Assembly: GCA_002440045.1 (NCBI GenBank)
Contig: DJRI01000176.1
Coordinates: 7,811 to 32,816 of the forward strand
Origin: Ruminococcaceae bacterium UBA6364
Lineage (GTDB): Bacteria; Bacillota; Clostridia; Oscillospirales; Acutalibacteraceae
Direction: 5' to 3'
Length of the DNA: 25,006 nt
The notes beneath the pieces are model-generated. The model ran no database searches. It had not been told where the DNA came from and saw only the letters and a program-made list of their open reading frames with translations. The position numbers and the translations under genes are program-made. Position 1 is the first letter of the stretch, and each line of letters starts with the position of its first letter. Shown one piece after another: positions 7,692-16,897 of the stretch.

Positions 7692-8747
7692 TTAAGTTAT
7701 CATTTTTCCGATTTTCGGTATTTTTCTTAAAGCCCATACGAGCAAAAACGAAACTGCGGCTGCAAAAGCCGCAATAAGCGGAACGCTTAAAAGCGGAGAA
7801 AACGCCTTCGGTGTGATACCGAGCCATTCAAAAATCCACAAAAACAGCGGGTGCGCAAGATATACGCCGAAGCTGTAGCCGGCAAGAAAGCTTACGATGT
7901 TTTCGGCTCTTTCTTTCATCGGCTTTTTTAAAGCCGCGCTTAAAACTGCGGTATATACCGCGATTGAAGAAAGCGCCACGTTCCAGGTTAAATACTGCGC
8001 CGAGGTTTCGTCGGCGGCACCGCCGCTTCTTGAAGCCGAAATAACAGAAATAACGCTGTAAGCCGTGCCGATAACGCCGGCGGCATAGATGAATATTTTA
8101 GACTTTCCTTTAGGAAGGTGCTTTCCGAGATAATAGCCGAGAACATAATAGCCGCTGAAGCCCATAACTAAATTAAACTGAGCTTTTTCAAGAGCCGTAA
8201 CAACAAACACGCCTATTTTCGGAATATTGCCGACGGCGGGAAAAACAAGCTGGAACAAAAAGAAAAGTATAAGATAATATTTGCAAAGCTTTTCATCGTT
8301 GGCTATCGCCTTTAAAAGCGGCGTCGCAATATAAAGACAGGCAAGGGCAAACAAAAACCACATATGATATTCGCCCGTGAAGAACTCTACTATTATCCAT
8401 TTTATATTGCTTTTTATATCGTCTGTTCTGACGATGTTGACAACCGTATATATTGCGGACCAAAACAAAAATGCAGCCGCAATTTTAGGGAGCCTTTTTG
8501 TAAGGGTGGTTTTAATATCGCTTTCGTGTGCCCTGTCAAGCAAAAATCGCCCTGAAACCATAAAAAATATCGGAACGCTGTACTTTGAAAGCATATCCCA
8601 AACGGTAATTATCAACCAATCGGTTGATTGCACGTCGATTTTTCGCCATTCCGTTGCGCAGGTATGAATAATTACAACGGCAAACGCCGAAATAACTCGA
8701 AGCAAGTCATATGACGCGTCTCTTTTAACATTTTGCTTTTCGCTCAT
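7692..8747 (-). CDS. Membrane acyltransferase, acyltransferase_3 family (WecH-like)
   Basis: The product has 351 residues with about ten membrane segments. The start RDASYDLLRVISAFAVVIIH contains the expected Arg17 and catalytic-type His28, followed by SVPIFFMVSGRFLL and a lysine/arginine loop. Proteins of this kind O-acetylate or otherwise acylate surface sugars. It differs clearly from the second acyltransferase at 3596-4636, so the two probably modify different positions. It begins in an ATGA overlap with the flippase gene, and GGGGGAAAGGG in the last flippase codons serves as its ribosome site, so translation is tied to the flippase. Confidence 0.88.
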   Translation of the reverse strand: MSEKQNVKRDASYDLLRVISAFAVVIIHTCATEWRKIDVQSTDWLIITVWDMLSKYSVPIFFMVSGRFLLDRAHESDIKTTLTKRLPKIAAAFLFWSAIYTVVNIVRTDDIKSNIKWIIVEFFTGEYHMWFLFALACLYIATPLLKAIANDEKLCKYYLILFFLFQLVFPAVGNIPKIGVFVVTALEKAQFNLVMGFSGYYVLGYYLGKHLPKGKSKIFIYAAGVIGTAYSVISVISASRSGGAADETSAQYLTWNVALSSIAVYTAVLSAALKKPMKERAENIVSFLAGYSFGVYLAHPLFLWIFEWLGITPKAFSPLLSVPLIAAFAAAVSFLLVWALRKIPKIGKMIT

Positions 8748-10255
8748 ACCCTTTCCCCCTTATTTTTTAACACTTTTTTCAAAAGCGATACGGCGTACTT
8801 TGCCGTTTTCAATTCGCAGACCGAATTAACCGCAATAAATGCCGGCACAACGATTGCCGTTGAAATTCCCGCATAGATAACGAGCGGCAAAAGAGTGCTT
8901 ATTTCGGGGAGCACCGCGTTCATGGCAAATGTAAGCCCTAAGAACAAAACGAGATTTACAAGCCAGCGTTTATAAGTTATCCACGGGCTTCGACCCAAAA
9001 GTCTGTTTGCATAAATAATCATATCGTTTGCCCTGTAAAGAAGCGCGGCGATTGTGCCGATAAGCGCACCGTATATCCCGAGAAAATGTATTGCGACAAC
9101 AGATACTCCGATATTAATTGCCGACTCTAACACGGCGCGCCATTTTGTTTGCTCAAAGTGCTGTGCAAAATCAATAACAAGCCCCGAAGAAGCCCTGCCG
9201 TTTGAAAGAAGATAAACCGTTGTAAAGAGCATCGGGATATATTTATCTATATAATTAATGTCGGTAACATCAGCCGTATATATTTTCATAAACGGCAAAA
9301 TGAACATATTGAGTATACACATAAGCGCAAAAGTCAGCGACATATTGTAAAGCTCATATACATTGTGCAATCTTTTAAACTCTTCTTTATCCGAATGAAA
9401 AATTCTGCCGAGCGCATAAGAATATGAATACGAAACGGTGTTTAAAACGCTTTTGATAACCGTATAAAACGTTGTGTACATCGAATACACGCTTACCGTT
9501 TTAAGTCCGCTCATTACAGTAAGCAAAAGTATATCGGTATTGTCAAAAATCATTCCGGTAATTTGATGAAGCAAAACGTAATTCTTTTGAGAAATCGCTT
9601 CATAATCGGGTTTTGCTTTAACGCTTAACCACGCATAATTGCGCCTGATGTAATACACGACAAAAAACATTTGAAGCACCGAGAAAAACAGATACATTCC
9701 CTGTATTTCAACAACGCCGAATCCGTAAACCAAAAGCGCTATTTTGCCGACAGAAGCTAAGACAGTCGTTACGGTAGAAAAGTTTGTAAGAACGTATCCT
9801 CTGCCCTCTGCGCCCATAAACACGGTGTACTTGCCCTGAACAAAGTAGCTTAACACGCTTGACGCGCCCGTTAAAATTATTACCGAGAACACAACAACCT
9901 TTGAAAGCGAGGTTTTAACAAAAAGGCAATAAACAACGGCAAAGACAATAACCGCCGCAGAATATATATAACCCGTTTTGCGGTAGAACCTGTTTGTTGC
10001 CGACATTATCGAATTGATTTTATTGCGGTTATCCTCTGAAAGGGGTTTATAAAGCGCCTGACTTGTCGCCTTGCCGACGCCCGCTTCAAGAAGCGTTAAA
10101 TATGTAAACACCGTAGAGATTGAATGCAAAAGTCCGTTCGCTTCGGAGCCGAGGCTAACGAGAACAAGGCGCGGTATTATAAGCCCCAAGCCAAGAGTTA
10201 CGGCTTGCGACAAAATTCCGTATATTATGTTGTTTAGTCCGCGCTTTGTGTTCAT
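8744..10255 (-). CDS. wzx: Oligosaccharide repeat-unit flippase (Wzx-type, MOP superfamily)
   Basis: The product has 503 residues, hydrophobic throughout with about 12-14 membrane segments, the usual size for Wzx/RfbX-like exporters. The start, GLNNIIYGILSQAVTLGLG then IIPRLVL and SEANGLLHSI, is typical of Firmicutes polysaccharide_synt proteins. It should move undecaprenyl-diphosphate-linked repeat units to the outer face for polymerisation. The ATG at 10255 has CGGAG 8 bases upstream, with a 15-base gap from the GT2 gene. Downstream genes are decorating enzymes. The family is certain in outline; the exact glycan cannot be read from a flippase. Confidence 0.9.
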   Translation of the reverse strand: MNTKRGLNNIIYGILSQAVTLGLGLIIPRLVLVSLGSEANGLLHSISTVFTYLTLLEAGVGKATSQALYKPLSEDNRNKINSIMSATNRFYRKTGYIYSAAVIVFAVVYCLFVKTSLSKVVVFSVIILTGASSVLSYFVQGKYTVFMGAEGRGYVLTNFSTVTTVLASVGKIALLVYGFGVVEIQGMYLFFSVLQMFFVVYYIRRNYAWLSVKAKPDYEAISQKNYVLLHQITGMIFDNTDILLLTVMSGLKTVSVYSMYTTFYTVIKSVLNTVSYSYSYALGRIFHSDKEEFKRLHNVYELYNMSLTFALMCILNMFILPFMKIYTADVTDINYIDKYIPMLFTTVYLLSNGRASSGLVIDFAQHFEQTKWRAVLESAINIGVSVVAIHFLGIYGALIGTIAALLYRANDMIIYANRLLGRSPWITYKRWLVNLVLFLGLTFAMNAVLPEISTLLPLVIYAGISTAIVVPAFIAVNSVCELKTAKYAVSLLKKVLKNKGERV

Positions 10256-10270
10256 ATTTAAAACTCCGTG

Positions 10271-11392
10271 CTATGACAAATATTCATTCAAATCACAAAT
10301 AAGGCAGTATTTTTTGTATTGCCCGCATCTTACAGCCTTGCTGAGCTCTTTATACCAAAAGCCGTCAACACCGTTTTCAAAGCTTTTGAAATTATCAAAA
10401 AGCATTTTTTGCGTTAAGTCAAACACCGAAAAACGGACATCGGCAGGCAGCCCTTTTATTCTTGAATAATTCACTGCAATCTGGCGCAAAAACTGTTTTA
10501 AAAATTCCTTTTCCATACAAATGCCAAGCATTTTTGCGTCGTCAAGCGTTTGCTTCGTAACCCAAAATGTATCCAAAGATTTTTTTTTCGTTTTGGCAAG
10601 CGATGTTATTGAATTTTGGTTTACCCTGTAATTATACAGCTTTTCTTTAAGGGTAACGCTTTTTTTCACGTTCGGAAAAATCAGCATTGTCATAATTGTA
10701 TCTTCAAACCAAAATCCTTCGGGAAAGCATACATTCTCAAACAGCCTGCTTTTTATTACTTTCATACAGGCAAAACCGTTAAGAATGCCGAGCGCGCCTT
10801 CATAAACGCCGCCGCTGTGCAAAAAGCCGCCGTAACGGTGCTCGCCGTCAAAAAAGCTGTAGCCCGATTCAACAATGTCGGCGTCGTTTTTGTACGCGTT
10901 GCTCAAAAATAAATCCACGGCGTTTTCTTCAAGCGTATCGTCGGCATCCAAAAACATAATATATTTGCTTTTTACCGTCTCAAGCGCTTTATTTCTCGCA
11001 GAAGACAATCCGCCGTTTTCTTTTGAAATTATTTGCAATTTATCATCTTTATAGCTTTCAAGAATACTAAGCGTACCGTCTGTCGAGCCGTCATTAACAA
11101 CGGTTACATTAAACTTGTAAGCGGTTTTTTGATACAAAACAGAATCGAGACACTCTTTAATGTATTTTTCGGCATTATATGCCGCAATAATCACCGTAAG
11201 GTCGCTTTCATCTTCCGAAATTCTGTTTTTTCTTAACGAAGTGCTTTTTGTGTACGGGAAAAAATCTTCAAGTATTTTTTCGGCTTTCTCATCATCGCTT
11301 TTAAAACAGCGCCCGAAAAACGGCGTTAAAAACATATATATGATTTTTTGCAGGCGCAGCTTTCTTACAGCTTTTAAAAAAAACTCCTTCAT
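10271..11392 (-). CDS. Glycosyltransferase family 2 with N-terminal extension
   Basis: The product has 373 residues. The GT-A domain starts at about residue 65 with LTVIIAAYNAEKYI, then VVNDGSTDGT (98-107), ENGGLSSARN (125-134) and the metal-binding FLDADD (147-152). Ahead of it are about 64 unusual residues, including a hydrophobic stretch IIYMFLTPFFG that may sit on the membrane. Most GT2 enzymes in this window start directly at the catalytic fold. It adds a sugar to the lipid-linked repeat. ATGA overlap with the next GT2 upstream suggests they act in sequence. Sampled composition here is lower in GC than in the first genes of the operon. Confidence 0.9.
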   Translation of the reverse strand: MKEFFLKAVRKLRLQKIIYMFLTPFFGRCFKSDDEKAEKILEDFFPYTKSTSLRKNRISEDESDLTVIIAAYNAEKYIKECLDSVLYQKTAYKFNVTVVNDGSTDGTLSILESYKDDKLQIISKENGGLSSARNKALETVKSKYIMFLDADDTLEENAVDLFLSNAYKNDADIVESGYSFFDGEHRYGGFLHSGGVYEGALGILNGFACMKVIKSRLFENVCFPEGFWFEDTIMTMLIFPNVKKSVTLKEKLYNYRVNQNSITSLAKTKKKSLDTFWVTKQTLDDAKMLGICMEKEFLKQFLRQIAVNYSRIKGLPADVRFSVFDLTQKMLFDNFKSFENGVDGFWYKELSKAVRCGQYKKYCLICDLNEYLS

Positions 11393-12453
11393 TTTAACGC
11401 ACCTTTCAGCCTGTCATATAAATTCAGCCGTTTTAAAAAATTGATTATAAGATTTTTTGTAAACTGCAGCCGTGTTGCAAGCATCACTTTAAATACATTG
11501 CAATTTAAAACATCCGTGCACAAATCCCTGTCCCGCCCGGAAAGCTCGTTTATAAAAGATGTATATTTACTGTTTTTAAAATCCTGCGACGCAAGCTTTA
11601 CTTGCCCAAAGCTTGCTAAAAACACCTTTTGCCTTAACAGCATAAAAAACAGCTTTCTTATAACTTTGTCAACATTTTCGGTATCGCCGCCCGAAAGAGC
11701 TCCGGAGCTTTTAAGCAGTTCTGCGTCGTTTTCGATTGGCTTTATATATTCGCTCGCCTGCGGAATTTTTTTGAGCCGCCCGAGTATTCTTTTTTCGTTT
11801 TCGGGCTGTTTATAATGATACAAAGCCTTTTTTAGGCAATAAAAATTTTCACAAAAACAAATATTTTTAAGAGAAAATTCAAAATCCTCAAGTATTATCA
11901 TTTTCTCGTCAAAAAAGATTGCGTTTTTGTCGATAATACTTTTTTTGAAAAATTTGTTGCAGCTTGACGACAGCGCGTTGCATATGTAAAGCTCATAAAA
12001 GCTGTCAAGAAGCGCCTTTTTATTAAAAAGCCCCTCTTTTTCATAAACAAGTTCATCGCACCCATACATTTTGCCGTTTTTGTAATAATCAAAATACATT
12101 CCGAAAATGAGCATATCGGGCGCTTTTTTCAAAAGAATTTCTTCCGCTTCGGAAAACGCACCGCATTCCGCAGTGTCGTCGGAATCAAAAAACAGCAAAT
12201 ATTCGCCTTTTGCCGCTCTTATTCCTTCATTACGGGCAGAAGAAACACCGCCGTTTTTCTTGTGAATACATGAAACGTTTTCGTATTTTTCGGAAAGTGC
12301 GTCGCACAAAGCAGGAGTTTTGTCGGTTGAGCCGTCGTCAACAAGTATTATATCAAAGCTTTTAAGCCCTGAATTTATTATACTTTCAACGGTGCTTTCA
12401 AGCGTATTTTCGCAATTATACGACGGAATTATAACATCAATCAATTTAACCAC
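11389..12453 (-). CDS. Glycosyltransferase family 2
   Basis: The product has about 354 residues. The GT-A core is at the N-terminus: IDVIIPSYNCENTL, VDDGSTDKT, KNGGVSSARNEG and FFDSDD (88-93). It is an inverting sugar transferase acting on the cytoplasmic lipid-linked glycan. The start is uncertain. GTG at 12453 follows the previous gene closely but has no clear ribosome site. TTG at 12456 is also in frame. TTG at 12444 has GGTGG 5 bases upstream and would give the tidy start MIDVIIPSYN. The C-terminal half is lysine-rich without a known domain. Confidence 0.88.
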   Translation of the reverse strand: MVKLIDVIIPSYNCENTLESTVESIINSGLKSFDIILVDDGSTDKTPALCDALSEKYENVSCIHKKNGGVSSARNEGIRAAKGEYLLFFDSDDTAECGAFSEAEEILLKKAPDMLIFGMYFDYYKNGKMYGCDELVYEKEGLFNKKALLDSFYELYICNALSSSCNKFFKKSIIDKNAIFFDEKMIILEDFEFSLKNICFCENFYCLKKALYHYKQPENEKRILGRLKKIPQASEYIKPIENDAELLKSSGALSGGDTENVDKVIRKLFFMLLRQKVFLASFGQVKLASQDFKNSKYTSFINELSGRDRDLCTDVLNCNVFKVMLATRLQFTKNLIINFLKRLNLYDRLKGALK

Positions 12454-12457
12454 CAAA

Positions 12458-13471
12458 TTAAAGTTTTAACAAATAGCCGTAATTCGTTAACTTACCGTCT
12501 TTCGTCTTTTCGACCGGATTACCATAGCGCCACGAAAGCTTAGATATAAATGTCTCTCCGTTTTGTAACTCAGAAAACAACTCATCTGAATACGGCTCGT
12601 TAATATGTGCCATCAGTCTGCCCCGTAAAAGGTTGTTATCGGGCACTTTTTCCATCACGGCTTTAACGCTTGGAATTGTTTTGCAGGCGATATCAAAAAC
12701 GTAATCCATAAGCAGGTAATCTATTATAAAATCATTCTTTTCCCAATATTCAATAAGCATATCTCTTGTGAAACTAAAAAGCGGGAAGTTTGTTTCGCCG
12801 CACAAAAAATACCCAGTCCACCTTGAATGGGAAAAATAAAATGCCGACAAATCAACACTTTTCGCAGTATAAAACGGCGATTCAAACAAAAACTCAGGCA
12901 AAGGCTTTGAAACAAAAACAGTGGAATCAATCCACGCTCCGCCATGCTTTGCAAGAAGCGCATTTCGCAAAATGTCCGAAAAGGCAGCGTGTGACATTTG
13001 TTTCGAATCATGTTTTTCGATAATATGTTTTGGCAGATTAACATATTTTTCGTAATTATCTTTGTCTAAAAAAACGACTTCATGATTTCCTGCATTTTTT
13101 CTTATACTTTTAACACAAGCTTTTACAATATCCGGAGCAGATTCTTCGCCCGTCCACCAAAGCACCCATATTTTCTTGTCGCTTTGATTAGCCGAAACCG
13201 TTTGCAGCTCTGCATTTTTATACTTTTCAATTACATCTCGGCAGCTGTCTTCAATATAGTTCATAACGTATTTATCTCTTGCGTTAATTGCTTTGTATGT
13301 TTCTTCGGACTTGCCATACTTATATATTGCTTTTTCTGCCGAAAACCAAATATCGGCATATTCCTTAGAAAATTTTGACCGTATGTCAAAATAGCATTGC
13401 TTTTCACCTTTTAACCACCGCAAATCCCTATAAATCTTCAACGGTACTCTATTTAACATATTTTCTTTCAT
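12458..13471 (-). CDS. Capsular polysaccharide synthesis glycosyltransferase, Caps_synth/GT32-like
   Basis: The product has 337 residues. After about 95 charged residues it shows IWVLWWTGEESAPDIVKACV (101-120), VVFLDKDN, MSHAAFSDILRNALLAKHGG and AWIDSTVF with Asp182, the GG-x-W-x-D motif that replaces the DxD in this family (PF05704, related to GT32). Likely role: transfer of a sugar from a nucleotide donor to the repeat unit. The ATG at 13471 has GGAGG 9 bases upstream. Composition is odd: hand-counted lines at 13201 and 13321 are about 35% and 32% GC against 50% at 14341 in the next gene. This hints at separate acquisition. Confidence 0.85.
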   Translation of the reverse strand: MKENMLNRVPLKIYRDLRWLKGEKQCYFDIRSKFSKEYADIWFSAEKAIYKYGKSEETYKAINARDKYVMNYIEDSCRDVIEKYKNAELQTVSANQSDKKIWVLWWTGEESAPDIVKACVKSIRKNAGNHEVVFLDKDNYEKYVNLPKHIIEKHDSKQMSHAAFSDILRNALLAKHGGAWIDSTVFVSKPLPEFLFESPFYTAKSVDLSAFYFSHSRWTGYFLCGETNFPLFSFTRDMLIEYWEKNDFIIDYLLMDYVFDIACKTIPSVKAVMEKVPDNNLLRGRLMAHINEPYSDELFSELQNGETFISKLSWRYGNPVEKTKDGKLTNYGYLLKL

Positions 13472-13498
13472 TTAACAATACCTCCAAAAAATCGCAGC

Positions 13499-14647
13499 CT
13501 ACAAAATTCCGCCTGTTTCTATAAACTGTTCCAAAAGCTCAAGAGACGTTTCGCCGCTGTCCTGCCAGATAAATTTATAGTTCGCAAGAAGCCCGGCGTT
13601 TAATTCCATTTGCCATATATAGTACCAAACCGCAAAACAGCTTATTCCGATTTTTAAAAACGGATAATAACGTTGGAAGGTATATCTGATTTTCTCTTTG
13701 TGCTCCGGGAATTTCTGCGCCTGCTCTTTTCCCGTTTCGAGCATAAGAGGAATGAATATTACAAAGAATTGGAAAAAGTAGTCCGAAAGGCGCGTAAACA
13801 CGTTGTCGTATATTGCGAAGCTTTGAATAAGCGCCGCCGTCACCATAATGCTGAAGGTGCATTTATAAACGGTATCGTATTCGCGAACGGGTCTTAACAC
13901 CAAACTCAGCACAATTATCATTATCATCATCGTCTGTTTGAAGCCGACGCTTTCATTTGCGGTAAACTCCATCGTGTCGTAATAAAGCATCGAAAACCAC
14001 GTTGCAATTTCTTCATGGAAGAACACGACCGCAATAACAGCCGCGCCGAGCATTGCAAAATAAAATTTGTCTATTTTTTTTCGCGCTATTGGGTATGCTA
14101 TTAAAAATATAATTGCGGGCTTGTGGAAAAGAAACGCCGCCAAAACACACAGCAAAAACCTTAAAGGCTTTTTATTTATTATGAAAACAAATGCAAACAT
14201 AATAAACGCGCTTGCAATTGCCTGTTTAAATGCCGAGTATGTAAAAAAGTAGTTGCCGAGGGCTATATACATAAGATAGCTGAAATACGGCGACGGAGAA
14301 AATCTGTAAACAAGCACCCCGAGAGCTATTGCGCAAAAAGCCGCCGCGAAGAAAAGCACAGTTTCAAAACCGAAGCCCATTTGACCGAAAGCCCTGAAAA
14401 GAAGCTGAAGCCCCACGGTGTCGCTGCTTTTTGTATCAAGCTGCCAATCGGGGGTGTTGGCACTGAGATAGGCGTAGCAATAGTGCATAAGGTCGCCGTA
14501 ACGCCACGAGCGAAGCCCCGAAAAGCAGGTCAGTATGACCGTGACGCACTGAACGCACAGCCGTTTGCCGTTATTCACATTTTTATTGAGCGCAAACAAA
14601 AGCGTTACCGCCGCAACGGCGAAAAACAGCGCCAGCTGTAAAAACAC
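13499..14647 (-). CDS. Polysaccharide polymerase, EpsG family (Wzy role)
   Basis: The product has 382 residues with about ten membrane segments. Family marks are LRSWRYGDLMHYCYAY near residues 45-60 and, in the middle, NYFFTYSAFKQAIASAF, which matches the conserved phrase with an Arg or Lys-Gln-Ala-Ile core seen in EpsG proteins. A short basic segment RKKIDKFY follows. EpsG-type proteins join repeat units on the outer face, taking the place of Wzy. The GTG start at 14647 is supported by GGAGG 7 bases upstream. Being the only polymerase candidate here, it probably fixes the repeat-unit linkage. Polymerase sequences vary widely, so exact specificity is unknown. Confidence 0.85.
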   Translation of the reverse strand: MFLQLALFFAVAAVTLLFALNKNVNNGKRLCVQCVTVILTCFSGLRSWRYGDLMHYCYAYLSANTPDWQLDTKSSDTVGLQLLFRAFGQMGFGFETVLFFAAAFCAIALGVLVYRFSPSPYFSYLMYIALGNYFFTYSAFKQAIASAFIMFAFVFIINKKPLRFLLCVLAAFLFHKPAIIFLIAYPIARKKIDKFYFAMLGAAVIAVVFFHEEIATWFSMLYYDTMEFTANESVGFKQTMMIMIIVLSLVLRPVREYDTVYKCTFSIMVTAALIQSFAIYDNVFTRLSDYFFQFFVIFIPLMLETGKEQAQKFPEHKEKIRYTFQRYYPFLKIGISCFAVWYYIWQMELNAGLLANYKFIWQDSGETSLELLEQFIETGGIL

Positions 14648-14669
14648 GTCTTATCCTCCAAAATGATTT

Positions 14670-15779
14670 TTATTCCGAAAGTAATTTTTCAAAAAAGTCT
14701 TCCGTCATTAACACGGCGTTGTCTTTTTTGAAGAAGCCGCCGCGAAGCGCGGCTCTTTTTTTATAAGCATAGAGAAGCGTTTCGTCGGTAAGAAACCGCT
14801 TCATTCCGTCAAAAATGCCTTGTTCGCTGTTTTCAACGATAAGTCCGTATTCGCTTTCACAAAGAAGCTCGTTCATACCTGTGCAATCTGTTGTGACAAC
14901 GGGCGTGCCTATAACAAGGCTTTCGACAACAGTCGTACTAAAGCCCTCATAACGCGAAGAGCAAACATAAAAATCGGCAGCCTTTATATACGGATACGGA
15001 TTATCGCAGAAGCCTAAAAACGACACTGTTTTTGAAAGGCCGTTTGTTTCTGCGAACTTTTCGAGCGCCGCTTTGTCCTCGCCGTCGCCCAAAACCCAAA
15101 GCTTGTGAAAAATGCCTTCGTCAAGAAGGCGCTTATGCGCCGAAAGAAGCCTGTCAAAGCCTTTTTGCTCGGTAAGCCTGCCAACCGCTATGCACACAGG
15201 GCAATTTTCATCTTTTTCAAACGGAAGCGGCACCTGCGACTTTCTTAAAATTTCGCTGTCGTCAAAGCAGTTATAAAGCGTTATTGCTTCGGGCGTGTTG
15301 CCGTAGCCTTTTATAAATGAATTTTTAACGTCATCGGAAACGCAAACAACCTTGTCATATTTAGCGTAATAGCCCTTTGTGCTTTTAACAAAGCTCTCAA
15401 AATCGTCGGCTTTTTTACTTAAATCGCAGTGAACCCACGCGACCTTTTTCGCCTTTTTGTTTGTTGACGACGCCATTATTTTTGTTGCGCCGCATTCAAG
15501 ATATGCGACTTCAATATCATAATCACCTTTAATATGGAACTCATATGTAAGACCCAAAGCCGCTTCGGTGCGCATAATTCCCATAAAAATGCTGTTTTTA
15601 TAAGGATAGCAAAACCTATAATTGATTTTTTCGTCAAGCTCGCCCGAAACATCTTCGTTATAAAGCGTTTGAACGGTTATGTCGAACCTGCTTTTATCCA
15701 TTGAATTGACAAGATTTTTAAGCACCTTTTCGGCGCCGCCGCCCTTGAGCGTTTCAATAAAGAACAGAATTTTTATCAC
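14670..15779 (-). CDS. Glycosyltransferase family 4
   Basis: The product has 369 residues with a GT-B fold. The N-terminal phrase KILFFIETLKGGGAEKVL is diagnostic for capsule GT4 enzymes. The donor site has VGRLTEQKGFDRLLSA, LGDGEDKAALE and the EX7E motif in SSRYEGFSTTVVESLVIG. It transfers a sugar with retention from a nucleotide donor. The GTG start at 15779 follows GGGGAG at a spacing of about 10, and only 5 bases separate it from the previous GT4 gene. The two neighbours share the GGAEKV phrase and may be old duplicates with different acceptors. Confidence 0.91.
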   Translation of the reverse strand: MIKILFFIETLKGGGAEKVLKNLVNSMDKSRFDITVQTLYNEDVSGELDEKINYRFCYPYKNSIFMGIMRTEAALGLTYEFHIKGDYDIEVAYLECGATKIMASSTNKKAKKVAWVHCDLSKKADDFESFVKSTKGYYAKYDKVVCVSDDVKNSFIKGYGNTPEAITLYNCFDDSEILRKSQVPLPFEKDENCPVCIAVGRLTEQKGFDRLLSAHKRLLDEGIFHKLWVLGDGEDKAALEKFAETNGLSKTVSFLGFCDNPYPYIKAADFYVCSSRYEGFSTTVVESLVIGTPVVTTDCTGMNELLCESEYGLIVENSEQGIFDGMKRFLTDETLLYAYKKRAALRGGFFKKDNAVLMTEDFFEKLLSE

Positions 15780-15784
15780 TCGGA

Positions 15785-16879
15785 TTATTCTCCCCTATAA
15801 ATTTTATAAAACCTGTTAAGCGCAGAATAAAGGTCAAAAGGCGATTTCTCCATAATTTCCGTATATGCTTTCGGGTTTTTGCGCTGTGCTTTACAAATTT
15901 CGTCGACCCAATCGGCTTTTTTGGAAAGCGAAAGCGGTTTTATAAGCTCTGTTAAAAAAACGTCGTTCGGAACGGAGTCCGAAATAACACACGGCAGTCC
16001 GTTTGACTGAACCTCAATTATAGAAAGCGGCGTACCTTCGTAAAGCGACGGAAATGCAAAAACGTCCATCGCGCTTAAACAGTCGCCGACATTTCTGACG
16101 TTGCCCGTAAAAATCACTTTGTCTTCCAAATTAAGCTCACTGACTTTTTTCTCATAGTTTTCGCGCTCTTCGCCGTCACCCAAAAGAAGCAAAACGCTTT
16201 CGGGCTTCTTTTTTAATATTTCGGGCATAATTTCAATTAAAAAGCCCTGATTTTTGACGGCAGCCAAATGACCCGCATGGCCTATAACAAACTTTTCGCC
16301 GATGTTAAGCTTTTCTCTTATCTCTTTTCGTTTTTCTTCGTCAAAGCGAAAGCTTTTAACATCAATACCGTTCAATATCAAAGTGCCTTTTTTATTAAAA
16401 AAGCGTTTGCCGTAAAGCCTTTCGCCCGCCTTTTTCCCGCAGGCGACAAAATCGGTTGCGCACATTTTTATTAAAAACCGCATAAGGCTTTCATAAACCC
16501 TTGTTTTAAAATCGCGTTTTTCTTCAAGCGCCGAGTGCGAATGCGCCACCCTCACGGGGACTTTGCAAAGCTTGCCCGCAAGCATTGCCCAGCCTATGTT
16601 GAACATTGTGTGCGCATGAATTATGTCGTAATGATATTCGTTTATAAGCTTTTTTAAATTATTAAAGTACGCCGCGTAATTTTCGGAAGGCTCGGGAATG
16701 CGTATGATTTTGCAGCCGCGCGCTGTAAGCTCATCTTCATAATCGCCTTTTTTTTCGCCGAAAACAAGATAATGAGTTTCAAACTCTTCGCTGTCGGCAT
16801 AAAAGCCGATGTCTCTCGCAACCTTTTCGGCACCGCCAATTGTTAACTTTGAAATAACGCTGAGCACACGTTTTTTCAT
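15785..16879 (-). CDS. Glycosyltransferase family 4, EpsF-like
   Basis: The product has 364 residues. It has an N-terminal LTIGGAEKVARDIG, then DIIHAHTMFNIGWAML and RVAHSHSALE, typical of the EpsF/Cap-type GT4 branch. The donor domain shows GHAGHLAAVKNQGFLIE, LLGDGEERENYE and the EX7E motif in LYEGTPLSIIEVQSNG. It adds a sugar on the cytoplasmic side. The ATG at 16879 has GGAGA 8 bases upstream, with an 18-base gap to the GT2 gene before it. Confidence 0.91.
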   Translation of the reverse strand: MKKRVLSVISKLTIGGAEKVARDIGFYADSEEFETHYLVFGEKKGDYEDELTARGCKIIRIPEPSENYAAYFNNLKKLINEYHYDIIHAHTMFNIGWAMLAGKLCKVPVRVAHSHSALEEKRDFKTRVYESLMRFLIKMCATDFVACGKKAGERLYGKRFFNKKGTLILNGIDVKSFRFDEEKRKEIREKLNIGEKFVIGHAGHLAAVKNQGFLIEIMPEILKKKPESVLLLLGDGEERENYEKKVSELNLEDKVIFTGNVRNVGDCLSAMDVFAFPSLYEGTPLSIIEVQSNGLPCVISDSVPNDVFLTELIKPLSLSKKADWVDEICKAQRKNPKAYTEIMEKSPFDLYSALNRFYKIYRGE

Positions 16880-16897
16880 TCGGCAAATCTCCTGTTT

